From the NCBI GenBank assembly GCA_044225565.1, contig JBGAIL010000013.1, positions 1 to 45,051 on the forward strand: a stretch of DNA of 45,051 nt, written 5' to 3'. Of this stretch, positions 1-8,700 are shown piece after piece. The notes beneath the pieces were generated by a model. That model saw nothing but the letters and a program-made list of their open reading frames with translations, was not told where the DNA came from and searched no databases. The DNA comes from CAVXAE01 sp044225565 (GTDB lineage: Bacteria; Pseudomonadota; Gammaproteobacteria; Steroidobacterales; Steroidobacteraceae). Within the stretch, counting starts at the first letter, position 1; each line of letters opens with the position of its first letter. The translations under genes and the position numbers were made by a program.

Positions 1-682
1 GATCGCCCGCGGTGGCTTGCCAGCGGCGCAACAGGAACTCGATGTTGCGGGCGTGCGGAAACTTGGGAGCGCCGCCGAACCCGCCGAACTTCGAGTCGAA
101 CGTGCCCGCGAGCTGCTCGCGCGCCGTCTGAAGCGGCACGGCGGTCGGCGATGCTCCTGCGGCAGCCGGCGGCGAGTTGAGGTCGTCGAGTGCCGCGACG
201 AGCGCGGCATTCTGCTCGCGCAGGCTTTCCTGATGCTCGCGGTAGTACTGCGCCACGCGCGTGAGCACATCCTTGAAGGAAGGCATGCCATGGCGCGCTT
301 CCTTCGGGAAATAGGTGCCGCCGAAGAATGGCCGCTGGTCATCGTGCGTGAGGAACATGGTGAGCGGCCACCCGCCGCTGCGCTGCGTGAGCATCGCTTG
401 CGCGGTCTGGTAGATGCGGTCGATGTCCGGCCGCTCCTCGCGATCGACCTTGATGTTCACGAAGTGCTCGTTGAGCAGTCGCGCGGTGGCTTCGTCCTCG
501 AAGCTCTCCATCGCCATCACGTGACACCAGTGGCACGCTGCGTACCCGATGCTGAGATGGATGGGCTTGCCTTCGGACCTCGCACGTTCCAGCGCTTCGG
601 CGCCCCAGGGATGCCAGTCCACCGGATTCGTCGCGTGGTGCCGCAGATACGGGCTGGTCTCGTTGATCAGACGGTTCGGCAT
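1..682 (-). CDS. DUF255 / YyaL-type thioredoxin-fold protein, N-terminal part (cut by window edge)
   Basis: The minus-strand frame starts with ATG at 682 and stays open to the window edge, giving about 227 N-terminal residues. The opening MPNRLINETSPYLRHH, followed by NPVDWHPWG, is the typical start of the YyaL/spermatogenesis-associated protein 20 family. A CHWC motif in a thioredoxin-like fold follows at roughly residues 48-51, then a GGWPLT segment and GGTYFP. Family members are about 650-700 residues with an N-terminal thioredoxin-like domain and a C-terminal six-hairpin glycosidase-like domain, which would lie outside the window. The biochemical role of the family is not settled. The gene is divergent from rlmI, with only 24 bp between the two starts. 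Confidence 0.85.
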   Translation of the reverse strand, partial: MPNRLINETSPYLRHHATNPVDWHPWGAEALERARSEGKPIHLSIGYAACHWCHVMAMESFEDEATARLLNEHFVNIKVDREERPDIDRIYQTAQAMLTQRSGGWPLTMFLTHDDQRPFFGGTYFPKEARHGMPSFKDVLTRVAQYYREHQESLREQNAALVAALDDLNSPPAAAGASPTAVPLQTAREQLAGTFDSKFGGFGGAPKFPHARNIEFLLRRWQATAGD

Positions 683-706
683 CCTTCACGTAGAATGCCG
701 GCCCCT

Positions 707-1891
707 ATGTCGGTTCTCAAGCTCAAACGCGGCGAAGACCGCCGCATCCGCGCCGGCCATCCCTGGGTGTTCAGCAACGAAGTGGATACGGCCGCGACGC
801 CGCTCAGCGCGTTCGCGCCAGGCGCGGCGGTGAAAGTGCATTCCAGCCGCGACGAGTTCCTCGGTCACGCTTACGTGAACCCGCACGCGCTCATCTGTGC
901 GCGCATCATGGGGCGCGATCCGCAGCAGCCCATCGGCCCGGAGCTCATCGCGCAACGATTGAGGGTCGCGCTCGCATTGCGGCAACGGCTCGGCGACGAG
1001 ACGTTCCACCGCCTCGTCTTCGGTGAGTCCGACGGCCTGCCCGGCCTCGTGCTGGATCGTTATGGAGACGTCGTGGTCGGGCAGATCGCCACTGCGGGCA
1101 TGGAAGCGCTGAAGGAGCAGGTGGAGCAGGCCGTGCGTGAAGTGGTGCGGCCCGCCACGCTCTACTGGAAGAACGACTCCTCCGCGCGCGGGCTCGAGCA
1201 TCTGCCGCAGGCCGCGGAAGCTGCCTTCGGTGAAGTGCCGCAGGAGCTCACGGTGCGCGAGAACGGTCTCGAATTCCGTGCACCGCTGCAGCATGGCCAG
1301 AAGACGGGCTGGTTCTACGATCAGGCGGCGAACCGCCGGCGCCTCCCGGCCTATCTGCCCAAGGGAGCTCGCGTGCTGGACGTGTGCAGCTACGTCGGCG
1401 CCTGGTCCGTCACGGCGCTCCGCAATGGTGCGGGCCAGTCGCTCTGCGTCGATTCCTCGCAGCTGGCGCTGGATTTCGCCGCCCGCAACGCCCAGCGCAA
1501 CGGCGTCGCGCTCGAATCGTCGTGCGCGGACGCGTTCGACGCGCTGAAGCAGCTGCAGGAGCAGGGCCGGCGCTTCGACGTGGCCATCCTCGACCCCCCG
1601 GCCTTCATCAAGCGCAAGAAGGACATCCCGCAAGGCCAGGCGGCCTACCGCAAGCTCAACCAGCTCGCGCTGGCCCTCATCGAGGACGACGGCCTGCTGG
1701 TCTCCTGCTCGTGCTCCTACCATCTGGCGGCGGAGGATCTGGCCGCCGCCATCCAGGGCGGCGCGCGCCATGCCGGGCGCTTCGTGCAGATCCTCGAGGC
1801 GGGCGGGCAGTCGCCCGACCACCCCGTCCATCCGGCCATCCCCGAGACGCGCTATCTCAAGGCCTTCTTCTGCCGCGCCACCCGCGAATAG
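707..1891 (+). CDS. rlmI: 23S rRNA m5C1962 methyltransferase RlmI
   Basis: The product is 394 aa, close to E. coli RlmI (396 aa), and acts on 23S rRNA C1962 using S-adenosylmethionine. The N-terminal MSVLKLKRGEDRRIRAGHPW resembles the PUA-domain start of this family. The central part has FGESDGLPGLVLDRYGD and QKTGWFYDQ, followed by a Rossmann methyltransferase with VLDVCSYVGAWS and the catalytic-site motif ILDPPAF. The start at 707 is preferred over the in-frame ATG at 695 because it matches the family N-terminus. The frame stays open far upstream, but that stretch is antisense to the DUF255 gene and is not coding. lgt follows after 16 bp. Confidence 0.93.
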   Translation: MSVLKLKRGEDRRIRAGHPWVFSNEVDTAATPLSAFAPGAAVKVHSSRDEFLGHAYVNPHALICARIMGRDPQQPIGPELIAQRLRVALALRQRLGDETFHRLVFGESDGLPGLVLDRYGDVVVGQIATAGMEALKEQVEQAVREVVRPATLYWKNDSSARGLEHLPQAAEAAFGEVPQELTVRENGLEFRAPLQHGQKTGWFYDQAANRRRLPAYLPKGARVLDVCSYVGAWSVTALRNGAGQSLCVDSSQLALDFAARNAQRNGVALESSCADAFDALKQLQEQGRRFDVAILDPPAFIKRKKDIPQGQAAYRKLNQLALALIEDDGLLVSCSCSYHLAAEDLAAAIQGGARHAGRFVQILEAGGQSPDHPVHPAIPETRYLKAFFCRATRE

Positions 1892-1907
1892 GTAGAATCC
1901 CGCCCCC

Positions 1908-2726
1908 ATGCTGCAGTACTCCGGCTTCAATCCCATCGCCTTCGAAATCGGCCCGGTCTTCGGCTTCGGGCCGCTGCAGGTGCGCTGGTACGGCATCATG
2001 TACCTCATCGGCTTCGGCGCGGCCTGGGCGCTCGCGCGCTGGCGCGCTTCGCGGCCACAGAGCACCTGGAAGCCGAACGACGTGGACGACGTCGTGTTCT
2101 ACGCCATGCTCGGCGTCATCCTCGGGGGCCGGATCGGCTACGTGCTCTTCTACGGCATGGAGTACTGGCTCAAGGACGCGCTCTATCCGTTCAAGATCTG
2201 GGAGGGCGGCATGTCCTTCCACGGCGGCCTGCTCGGCTCGCTCGCCGCCATCGCCGTCTTCGCCCTGCGCCGCGGGCGCAACGTCGCCGACGTATTCGAC
2301 TTCATGGCGCCGCTGCCCGGCATCGGCCTCTTCGCGGGGCGCATCGGCAACTTCATCAACGGCGAGCTGTGGGGGAAGCCGACCACCGTGCCCTGGGGCT
2401 TCAACGTGGATGGCACCGTGCGCCACGCCTCGCAGCTGTACGAAGCCTGTCTCGAAGGGCTGGTGATGTTCGCGGTGATGTGGTGGTTCACCTCCAGGCC
2501 GCGGCCGCGCCTCGCACCCTCGGGGCTCTTCCTGCTCATCTACGGCACCGCGCGCTTCCTCGTGGAGTTCGTGCGACTGCCGGACGAGCACATCGGCTAC
2601 CTCGCCGGCGGCTGGTTCACGATGGGGCAGGCGCTCTCGCTGCCCATGGTGATCGTGGGCCTGGTGATGCTCGCCGTCGCGTACCGGCGGCGCGTGCCTT
2701 CGGGCAATCTCGCGCCCGCGCAATGA
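1908..2726 (+). CDS. lgt: Prolipoprotein diacylglyceryl transferase
   Basis: This 272-aa polytopic inner-membrane enzyme transfers diacylglycerol from phosphatidylglycerol to the lipobox cysteine of prolipoproteins, the first step of lipoprotein maturation. The sequence shows the family N-terminus with GPLQVRWYGIMYLIGF, the HGGLLG motif in MSFHGGLLGS, the signature GRIGNFINGELWG and the SQLYEA motif. Hydrophobic segments fit seven membrane spans. The length is slightly shorter than E. coli Lgt (291 aa). thyA starts 13 bp downstream, the classical lgt-thyA arrangement of gammaproteobacteria. Substrates in this window would include the predicted lipoproteins at 10634, 24916 and 36067. Confidence 0.96.
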   Translation: MLQYSGFNPIAFEIGPVFGFGPLQVRWYGIMYLIGFGAAWALARWRASRPQSTWKPNDVDDVVFYAMLGVILGGRIGYVLFYGMEYWLKDALYPFKIWEGGMSFHGGLLGSLAAIAVFALRRGRNVADVFDFMAPLPGIGLFAGRIGNFINGELWGKPTTVPWGFNVDGTVRHASQLYEACLEGLVMFAVMWWFTSRPRPRLAPSGLFLLIYGTARFLVEFVRLPDEHIGYLAGGWFTMGQALSLPMVIVGLVMLAVAYRRRVPSGNLAPAQ

Positions 2727-2739
2727 AGCCCGGCCTTCG

Positions 2740-3534
2740 ATGAGGCAATATCTCGAGCTGATGCGGAAAGTCCGCGAGACGGGCGTACGCAAGGACGACC
2801 GCACGGGCACCGGCACGCTCTCGCTGTTCGCCCAGCAGATGCGCTTCGATCTGGCAGAGGGCTTCCCGCTCGTCACCACCAAGAAGCTGCACACGCGCTC
2901 CATCATCTACGAGCTGCTGTGGTTCCTGCGCGGCGAGACCAATGTGGGGTGGCTGCGGGAGCACGGCGTCACCATCTGGGACGAGTGGGCGGACGAGCGC
3001 GGCGAGCTCGGCCCGGTGTACGGCAAGCAGTGGCGCGCCTGGCCCGCGCCGGATGGCCGCCACATCGACCAGATCTCGCAGGTGGTCCGGCAGCTGCGCA
3101 GCAATCCGGACTCGCGCCGCATCATCGTCAGCGCCTGGAACGTGGGCGAGCTCGGCGAGATGCGCCTCATGCCTTGTCACGCCCTCTTCCAGTTCTACGT
3201 GGCCCAGGGCCGGCTCTCGTGCCAGCTGTATCAGCGCAGCGCGGACATCTTCCTGGGCGTGCCGTTCAACATCGCCTCCTATGCGCTGCTGGTGCACATG
3301 CTCGCGCAGCAGTGCGATCTCGCGCCCGGCGAGTTCGTGTGGACGGGCGGGGACTGCCACCTCTATCTCAACCATCTGCAGCAGGCGGACGAGCAGCTCT
3401 CCCGCGAGCCCCGGCCGCTGCCGCGGCTCGCCATCAAGCGCCGGCCGCCCACCGTTTTCGACTATCAATACGAGGATTTCGAGATCGTGAACTACCAGCA
3501 TCATGCGGCGATCAAGGCGCCGGTGGCGGTCTGA
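2740..3534 (+). CDS. thyA: Thymidylate synthase
   Basis: This 264-aa protein has exactly the E. coli ThyA length. It converts dUMP to dTMP with methylene-tetrahydrofolate, giving dihydrofolate, which FolA (6027-6509) recycles. The catalytic cysteine is C146 in the motif LMPCHALFQFYV. Other family signatures are DRTGTGTLS near the N-terminus, the GPVYGKQWR motif, NPDSRRIIVSAWN, and the C-terminal FDYQYEDFEIVNY. The stop TGA is followed 2 bp later by the ATG of the SET-domain gene, so the two are probably co-transcribed with lgt. Confidence 0.98.
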   Translation: MRQYLELMRKVRETGVRKDDRTGTGTLSLFAQQMRFDLAEGFPLVTTKKLHTRSIIYELLWFLRGETNVGWLREHGVTIWDEWADERGELGPVYGKQWRAWPAPDGRHIDQISQVVRQLRSNPDSRRIIVSAWNVGELGEMRLMPCHALFQFYVAQGRLSCQLYQRSADIFLGVPFNIASYALLVHMLAQQCDLAPGEFVWTGGDCHLYLNHLQQADEQLSREPRPLPRLAIKRRPPTVFDYQYEDFEIVNYQHHAAIKAPVAV

Positions 3535-3536
3535 GC

Positions 3537-4163
3537 ATGGCCCTGTCCAGACCGGTCGCCAAAGAGCAGCCCTTCGAGGTTCGCAGCTCCCGCGTGCACG
3601 GCAGAGGCGCGTTCGCCACCCGCCGCATCAAGAAGGGCACGCGCGTCGCGGAGTATCTCGGTGAGCGCATCACCCATGGCGAGGCGGACCGCCGCTACGA
3701 AGACTGCGACGTGAACGACAACCACACGTTCCTGTTCGTCGTCGACAAGCGCACGGTGATCGACGCCGAAGTGGACGGCAACGACGCCCGCTTCCTCAAT
3801 CACGCCTGCGACCCGAACTGCGAGTCGGAGATCGAGGACCGCCGCGTGTTCATCGATGCCATCAAGGACATCGCGCCGGGCGAGGAGCTCAACTACGACT
3901 ACCAGATCGGCCGGGAGAGGGGCGACCCGCCGAACGTCGACGAGATCTATGCTTGCCGCTGCGGCAGTCCGAAGTGCCGCGGCACCATGCTGTGGCCGCC
4001 GAAGCGGCCCAAGGCGCGCAGGAAGAAGGCGAAGTCGAACGCCCGCGCCGCGTCCGGCGCGAAGACGCGCCGCTCGGGCAAGGGCAAGAGCGGCCGGAAG
4101 GCTGGCTCGCGCACGGCAAGGCGCACGGGCACAACCGGTCGCAAGGCGAAGCGGAAGAAGTGA
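3537..4163 (+). CDS. SET-domain protein-lysine methyltransferase with histone-H1-like basic C-terminal tail
   Basis: The 208-aa product carries a SET domain at about residues 12-125. Visible motifs are HGRGAFA, YLGERI, RFLNHACDPNC (residues 85-95) and GEELNYDY (115-122), which form the S-adenosylmethionine and lysine channel in the family. A post-SET zinc motif CxCx4C follows (C140, C142, C147), which in eukaryotic enzymes joins the cysteine of NHACDPNC. Residues 153-208 are almost entirely Lys, Arg, Ala, Gly and Ser, like an H1-type or Hc1-type DNA-binding tail. The ATG at 3537 follows thyA by 2 bp, and kup starts 4 bp after the stop. The substrate is unknown. One possibility is self-methylation or methylation of a nucleoid protein, but this is inference. 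Domain assignment is firm. Confidence 0.92.
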   Translation: MALSRPVAKEQPFEVRSSRVHGRGAFATRRIKKGTRVAEYLGERITHGEADRRYEDCDVNDNHTFLFVVDKRTVIDAEVDGNDARFLNHACDPNCESEIEDRRVFIDAIKDIAPGEELNYDYQIGRERGDPPNVDEIYACRCGSPKCRGTMLWPPKRPKARRKKAKSNARAASGAKTRRSGKGKSGRKAGSRTARRTGTTGRKAKRKK

Positions 4164-4167
4164 TGCC

Positions 4168-6027
4168 GTGAGCTCGACGCGCCGTGTCACTCCCCTTGCG
4201 GTGGTCGGCGCCGTCGGCATCGTGTACGGCGACATCGGCACGAGCCCGCTCTACGCGTTCGAGACCGCACTGCGGGACGCGGGCTACGACAACGCGGGCT
4301 CGGTGCTCGGCATCCTCTCGCTGATCTTCTGGTCGCTCATCATCTCGGTGACGATCAAGTACATCGTCGTGATGATGCGAGCCGACAACCAGGGTGAAGG
4401 CGGCGTGCTCGCGTTGCTCGCCCTGGCGCAGAAGCGGCTGGCGGCGGCGGGCCGGTTGGGCACGTTCCTCATCGGCTGCGGTCTTGCGGGCAGTGCGCTC
4501 TTCTTCTGCGACGGCATGATCACGCCCGCCATCACGGTGATGAGCGCGGTAGAAGGCCTCGAGCTCATCAATCCCGATTTCGCGCGCATGGTCATCCCGG
4601 TCACACTGGTCGTGGTGGTGTTGCTGTTCGCGCTGCAGCGTCGCGGTACTGCGCATGTCGCGAAGCTCTTCGGCCCCGTGATGGTGGTGTGGTTCCTGGC
4701 GCTCGCCATCTTTGGATTCAATGCCATCCTGCGCGAGCCGCACGTACTCGCCGCAGTGAATCCTGTCTACGGCGTGGCGCTGCTCGCGCACGAGCCGGCA
4801 ATGGCTCTGGTGATCCTGGGCGCGGTGTTCCTGGCGCTCACCGGCGGCGAAGCGCTCTATGCGGACATGGGTCATTTCGGCAAGGCGCCGGTGCGCATCG
4901 CCTGGTTCGTGCTGGTGTTGCCGGCGTTGTTGCTGAACTACTTCGGGCAGGGCGCGCTGTACCTGCAGGCCGGCCAGGAAGTGCCGCGGCCGTTGTATTC
5001 GATGGTGCCGGCGCCGCTCCTGCCGTGGATGATCGTGCTGGCCACGGCTGCATCCGTCATCGCATCGCAGGCCACCATCTCGGGCGCCTTCTCCGTGGCG
5101 CGTCAGGCGATCCAGCTGGATCTGCTCCCGCGCCTGCGCGTGCTGCAGACATCCGCACTCGAGCAGGGGCAGATCTACGTGCCTGTGGTGAACGCCATCC
5201 TGTTCATCGCCGTGGTTCTGTTCGTCACGGGCTTCGGCAGCTCGGATGCGCTCTCCGCTGCATACGGCGCCGCTGTCATCGGCACCATGGCCATGACCAC
5301 GGTGCTGGGCGCGTTCGTGGCGCTCACGCAGTGGAGCTGGCCGAAACCGCTGATCATCGCGCTGTTCAGCGTGCTGCTGCTCATGGATTTCACGTTCCTC
5401 GCGGGTAACCTGACGAAGCTGGACGACGGTGGCTGGATCCCGCTCGCCCTCGCGAGCGTGCTGTTCGGTGTATTCACCATCTGGCGCGCGGGCCGTGACC
5501 AGCTCCGCGCCGCGCTCGCGGAACTCGCCGTGCCGCTCTCGGGGCTCGCAGGGCTGCTCGAAGGCGTACAGCGCGTCAGCGGTACCGGCGTGTTCCTGGC
5601 GAGCGATCCCAACTTCCTGCCTTCGGCGCTCATCCGCAACCTCGAGCACAATCACGTCGCGCACGAGCGCATCCTGCTCATCAACCTCAACATCGTGCGG
5701 CTGCCGCGGCGTGACCCGGCGAACCGCGTGAGCATCGAGGAGTTGCTGCCTGGCGTGTTCGCAGTCACGGCGCATTTCGGCTTCATGGAGACGCCGGACA
5801 TCGGTGAGGCGCTGCGCGCCTGCCGCAAGCGCGGCTTGTGCGTGTTCCTCGAAGACTGCTCCTACTTCCTCGGCCAGCACGTGGTGCGCCCGCGGCCGTT
5901 GCCGGGATGGCGCGGCCTGCAGCGCAGGCTCTTCGCGCGCATGCAGAAGCGCAGTACGCAGGCGGCGGAGTTCTTCCGCATGCCTTCGCGGGGGCTGGTC
6001 ATCCTCACCACTCCGGTCGAGGTCTGA
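4168..6027 (+). CDS. kup: Low-affinity K+ uptake permease Kup
   Basis: The product is 619 aa against 622 in E. coli Kup, a proton-coupled potassium symporter of the inner membrane. The start is a GTG at 4168, followed by residues leading into the family signature GIVYGDIGTSPLYAF. About twelve hydrophobic segments lie in the first 430 residues, with ALTGGEALYADMGHFG as a further family motif. A cytoplasmic C-terminal domain of about 180 residues follows. The GTG is chosen because no in-frame ATG lies between the SET stop (4163) and the conserved start, and a GGAAGAAG sequence lies just upstream. The kup stop overlaps the folA start by 1 bp (TGATG), so folA is probably translationally coupled. 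Confidence 0.96.
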   Translation: MSSTRRVTPLAVVGAVGIVYGDIGTSPLYAFETALRDAGYDNAGSVLGILSLIFWSLIISVTIKYIVVMMRADNQGEGGVLALLALAQKRLAAAGRLGTFLIGCGLAGSALFFCDGMITPAITVMSAVEGLELINPDFARMVIPVTLVVVVLLFALQRRGTAHVAKLFGPVMVVWFLALAIFGFNAILREPHVLAAVNPVYGVALLAHEPAMALVILGAVFLALTGGEALYADMGHFGKAPVRIAWFVLVLPALLLNYFGQGALYLQAGQEVPRPLYSMVPAPLLPWMIVLATAASVIASQATISGAFSVARQAIQLDLLPRLRVLQTSALEQGQIYVPVVNAILFIAVVLFVTGFGSSDALSAAYGAAVIGTMAMTTVLGAFVALTQWSWPKPLIIALFSVLLLMDFTFLAGNLTKLDDGGWIPLALASVLFGVFTIWRAGRDQLRAALAELAVPLSGLAGLLEGVQRVSGTGVFLASDPNFLPSALIRNLEHNHVAHERILLINLNIVRLPRRDPANRVSIEELLPGVFAVTAHFGFMETPDIGEALRACRKRGLCVFLEDCSYFLGQHVVRPRPLPGWRGLQRRLFARMQKRSTQAAEFFRMPSRGLVILTTPVEV

Positions 6028-6509
6028 TGCTCGTCTCGCTGATCGTCGCCATGGATGAGGACGGCGTCATCGGGCGCGACAACGCCTTGCCCTGGCGGCT
6101 GCCGGATGATCTCAAGCGCTTCAAGGCGCTGACGTTCGGCAAGCCCATCCTGATGGGCCGCAGGACGTACGAGTCCATCGGCAAGCCGCTGCCAGGAAGG
6201 CTCAACCTCGTGCTCACGCGCTCGCCGGACTGGCGCGCGCAGGGGGTCGAGGCCGTTCACTCGATCGAGGCGGCCGTAGGGCGCGCCCGGACCGCGCCGG
6301 AGTTGGCAGTGATAGGCGGTGAGGAGGTGTTCAGGCTCGCGCTGCCGCTGGCTCGCCGCCTGTATCTGACGGAGGTGCACGCCAGCGTGGGCGGTGACAC
6401 GAAATTTCCGCCGTTCGATCGGAGCGAGTGGCGGGAGACTGAGCGCAGCGAGCATCCGGCGGATGAGCGGCATGCCTACGCGATGACGTTCTCGACGCTC
6501 GAGCGCTGA
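6027..6509 (+). CDS. folA: Dihydrofolate reductase
   Basis: This 160-aa enzyme (E. coli 159 aa) reduces dihydrofolate to tetrahydrofolate with NADPH. The N-terminal VSLIVAMDEDGVIGRDNALPW contains the substrate-site aspartate/tryptophan region (LPWRLPDDLKRFK). GRRTYESIGKPLPGR supplies the NADPH-binding arginines, and VIGGEEVF is the glycine-rich cofactor loop. The ATG overlaps the kup TGA by 1 bp. thyA and folA are functional partners and often neighbours; here the SET gene and kup are placed between them in one apparent operon. Confidence 0.97.
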   Translation: MLVSLIVAMDEDGVIGRDNALPWRLPDDLKRFKALTFGKPILMGRRTYESIGKPLPGRLNLVLTRSPDWRAQGVEAVHSIEAAVGRARTAPELAVIGGEEVFRLALPLARRLYLTEVHASVGGDTKFPPFDRSEWRETERSEHPADERHAYAMTFSTLER

Positions 6510-6574
6510 GCCAGCTGCAACTTCCGGCTGCACGCCGTGTCGAAGCGGAGGCTTTCAACCGGGGAGATGGTTTC

Positions 6575-7321
6575 ATGTTCGATCCCAAGCGGCTTCTGGA
6601 GCAGGTGATGGGCGGCGGTGGTGCCGCCGGCGGTCTCGGCGGCATCGGCGCTGCGGGCGGCCTCGGTGGCATCGGCTCGCAAGTGAAGAGCCGGCTGGAT
6701 TCCCTCGGTGGCGCTGGTGGTTTCGCGAGCGGCGCGGCGGTGGGCGGCGTGCTCGGCCTGCTGCTCGGCGGCAAGAAAATGCGCAAGGCTGCGGGCGGCA
6801 TCCTGGGTTACGGTGGTGCCGCGGCCGTCGGAGCGCTGGCAATGCACGCCTACCAGGCCTACAAGCGTGGGCAGTCCGTGCAGGGCGCAGGCTCCGTGGA
6901 TCTCGGCCAGCTCGAGGAAGTGCCCGTCTCGGCGCTGCCGCACTCGACACCGGCAGCGGACGGCGGCGCGTTCGAGCTCGTCCTGGTGAGAGCGATGGTC
7001 GGTGCTGCCAAGGCGGATGGGCACATCGATGCTGCCGAGCAGCGGCGGCTCTTCGGCGAGGTGGAGCGCATGGGCCTCGATGCACAGGCGAAGGCCTACG
7101 TGTTCGACCTGCTCACCAGGCCGGTGGAGCTGGAGAGCATCGCAAGCGCGGTGGCCACGCAGGAGCAGGGCGCCGAGCTGTATCTGGCATCGCGACTGGC
7201 CATCGACCCGGACGAGCCCGCCGAGCGCGCATATCTCGATGCGCTCGCCGCACGCCTGAAGCTGGCTCCGGAGTTGCGCGCGCATCTGGATAGCCAGGCG
7301 AGCGCCGCCGCGGCGAGCTGA
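6575..7321 (+). CDS. DUF533 / YebE-type inner-membrane protein (TerB-like fold)
   Basis: The 248-aa protein has a glycine-rich N-terminus (residues 12-45), two short hydrophobic stretches (about 48-68 with GAAVGGVLGLLLGG, and 72-90) and a helical C-terminal half with DGHIDAAEQRRLF, as in TerB/DjlA-like helical domains. This is the layout of the DUF533 family, for which E. coli YebE is the named member. The function is unknown; yebE of E. coli has been linked to envelope stress. The start has a good Shine-Dalgarno sequence (GGGGAG). It stands alone between folA and the convergent kmo gene. Confidence 0.85.
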   Translation: MFDPKRLLEQVMGGGGAAGGLGGIGAAGGLGGIGSQVKSRLDSLGGAGGFASGAAVGGVLGLLLGGKKMRKAAGGILGYGGAAAVGALAMHAYQAYKRGQSVQGAGSVDLGQLEEVPVSALPHSTPAADGGAFELVLVRAMVGAAKADGHIDAAEQRRLFGEVERMGLDAQAKAYVFDLLTRPVELESIASAVATQEQGAELYLASRLAIDPDEPAERAYLDALAARLKLAPELRAHLDSQASAAAAS

Positions 7322-7325
7322 GTGC

Positions 7326-7363
7326 GCCGCCGGTAGCTGAGTCCCCGCGGCTACAGCGGCGGC
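7326..7363. terminator. Possible bidirectional hairpin between the DUF533 gene and kmo
   Basis: GCCGCCGGTAGC at 7326-7337 can pair with GCTACAGCGGCGGC at 7350-7363, with two unpaired bases, around a 12-nt loop. The element lies 5 bp after the DUF533 stop and covers the kmo stop codon, so it could end both convergent transcripts. There is no clear U-tract on either strand, which keeps confidence low. Confidence 0.35.
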
Positions 7364-8700
7364 AGCCGCTCCTGGATCAATTTCGATGCCAGCGCGAAAT
7401 CCGTTTCCCCCGCCGTGCCCGGTGCCGAATCCAGCTCGCGAAGAATCCCGGCCTGCACCGCGCCGCGCCGCAGCGCCTCTCCGTATGGAATCTCCGGATG
7501 GAACATCACCATGGAGTACCGCGGGATGAACCGATCCGGAAACCGCCTCTCGAGCTCCAGCGCCAGTGCCTTGTGCCGCGCGAAGCTCGCGTCGCGCACG
7601 GTATCCCGCATCTCGGTGTAGTTCTCGAGCGCCATCTTCGCGATCGCAGCGGCGTGCGGCCGGCGTCGCTCCTCGAACACGTCGAAAAGGCTCGCCCAGT
7701 CGCCATGGTGGTCCAGCAGCTCGTCGATGTAGGCGCAGTCCTCGAATGCCGCGTTCATTCCCTGCCCGTGGAATGGCACCATGGCATGCGCCGCGTCGCC
7801 CAGCAGCAGGACCTGCCCACCCACGTGCCACGGCGCCGCGTGCACCGTGCCGAGCTGTGATTGCGGGTGGCTTGCAAACTCCTCGAGCAGCCGCGGCATC
7901 GACGGCACTGCGTCGGGAAACTCGCGCTCGAAGAAGCCCTTCACGTCCCCGGAGCTCTCGAGAGACGCAAAGCTGTGCGCCCCTTCACGCGGCAGGAACA
8001 GCGTGGCGGTGAAACTGAAATCCGGATTCGGCAGCGCGATGAGCATGAACCCGCCGCGCGGCCAGATGTGCAGCGCCGTGGGGTCCAGCGGATAGCCGCC
8101 GTTCAGCGGAGGCAGCGTCAGCTCCTTGTAATCGTGCTCCAGCATGGCCTCGTGCTGCTGGATGAAGCCGCTCCTCGCCAGGCTGCCGCGCACCGCGGAG
8201 CCTCCGCCGTCCGCGGCGATGGACGGGCCGAGCGGCAGCTCGTATTCCTCGTCGCGGGCCAGGTCGCGCAGCCGCAGCCGGTCGTTCGTCGGATCGACGC
8301 TCACGCAGGCTTGTCCGAAGCGCAGGCGCACGTTCTCGTGCCTCGCTGCTTCCTCGACGAGCAGCCGGTTGAGGGCGGCCCGCCCGGCGGAATAGATGAC
8401 TTCGTGCGCCCGCTGCCCGTATGGCAGGAACACGGGAGAGCCGTGAAGCTCGTGGACCATGCGTCCGCGCACCGCATTGAGGAGAGGCTGCACGCGTTCC
8501 ATGATGCCGGCACGCTCGAGCGCCCGGATGCCGCGCGACGCGAGCGCCAGATTGATGGAGCGGCCGCTTTCCGCCGTCGTCAGCCGCGGGTCGGGCCGCT
8601 TTTCGAGGACATTCACGATGAAGCCGCGGCGCGCCAGCATCGTGGCCAGCAGCGCGCCGGCCAGCCCGGCGCCGATGATGTTGATGGGCTGTGAGCGCAT
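7351..8700 (-). CDS. kmo: Kynurenine 3-monooxygenase
   Basis: The 449-aa flavoprotein hydroxylates L-kynurenine to 3-hydroxykynurenine with NADPH and O2. The FAD-binding motif is IIGAGLAGALLA at the N-terminus, GRSINLALASRG is a typical KMO stretch, and the second FAD motif GDAAHAMVPFHGQGMNAAFEDC is near residue 315. The C-terminal region has YTEMRDTV and FIPRYSMVMFHPEIPY, which are family hallmarks. The ATG at 8700 overlaps the last base of the kynU stop (TGATG). With kynU and haaO it makes the kynurenine to quinolinate branch. No tryptophan 2,3-dioxygenase or kynurenine formamidase gene is in the window. Confidence 0.95.
   Translation of the reverse strand: MRSQPINIIGAGLAGALLATMLARRGFIVNVLEKRPDPRLTTAESGRSINLALASRGIRALERAGIMERVQPLLNAVRGRMVHELHGSPVFLPYGQRAHEVIYSAGRAALNRLLVEEAARHENVRLRFGQACVSVDPTNDRLRLRDLARDEEYELPLGPSIAADGGGSAVRGSLARSGFIQQHEAMLEHDYKELTLPPLNGGYPLDPTALHIWPRGGFMLIALPNPDFSFTATLFLPREGAHSFASLESSGDVKGFFEREFPDAVPSMPRLLEEFASHPQSQLGTVHAAPWHVGGQVLLLGDAAHAMVPFHGQGMNAAFEDCAYIDELLDHHGDWASLFDVFEERRRPHAAAIAKMALENYTEMRDTVRDASFARHKALALELERRFPDRFIPRYSMVMFHPEIPYGEALRRGAVQAGILRELDSAPGTAGETDFALASKLIQERLPPL

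Noticed and set aside
17..706. Upstream in-frame extension of rlmI
   Set aside because: It is antisense to the well-supported DUF255 gene and does not resemble any RlmI N-terminus.
686..2065. Long antisense open frame opposite rlmI
   Set aside because: It has no recognisable motif, lies fully opposite a certain gene, and is of the kind GC-rich third positions create. The same holds for other long antisense frames, such as 3889-5880 opposite kup and 24007-25644 opposite the sbp array.
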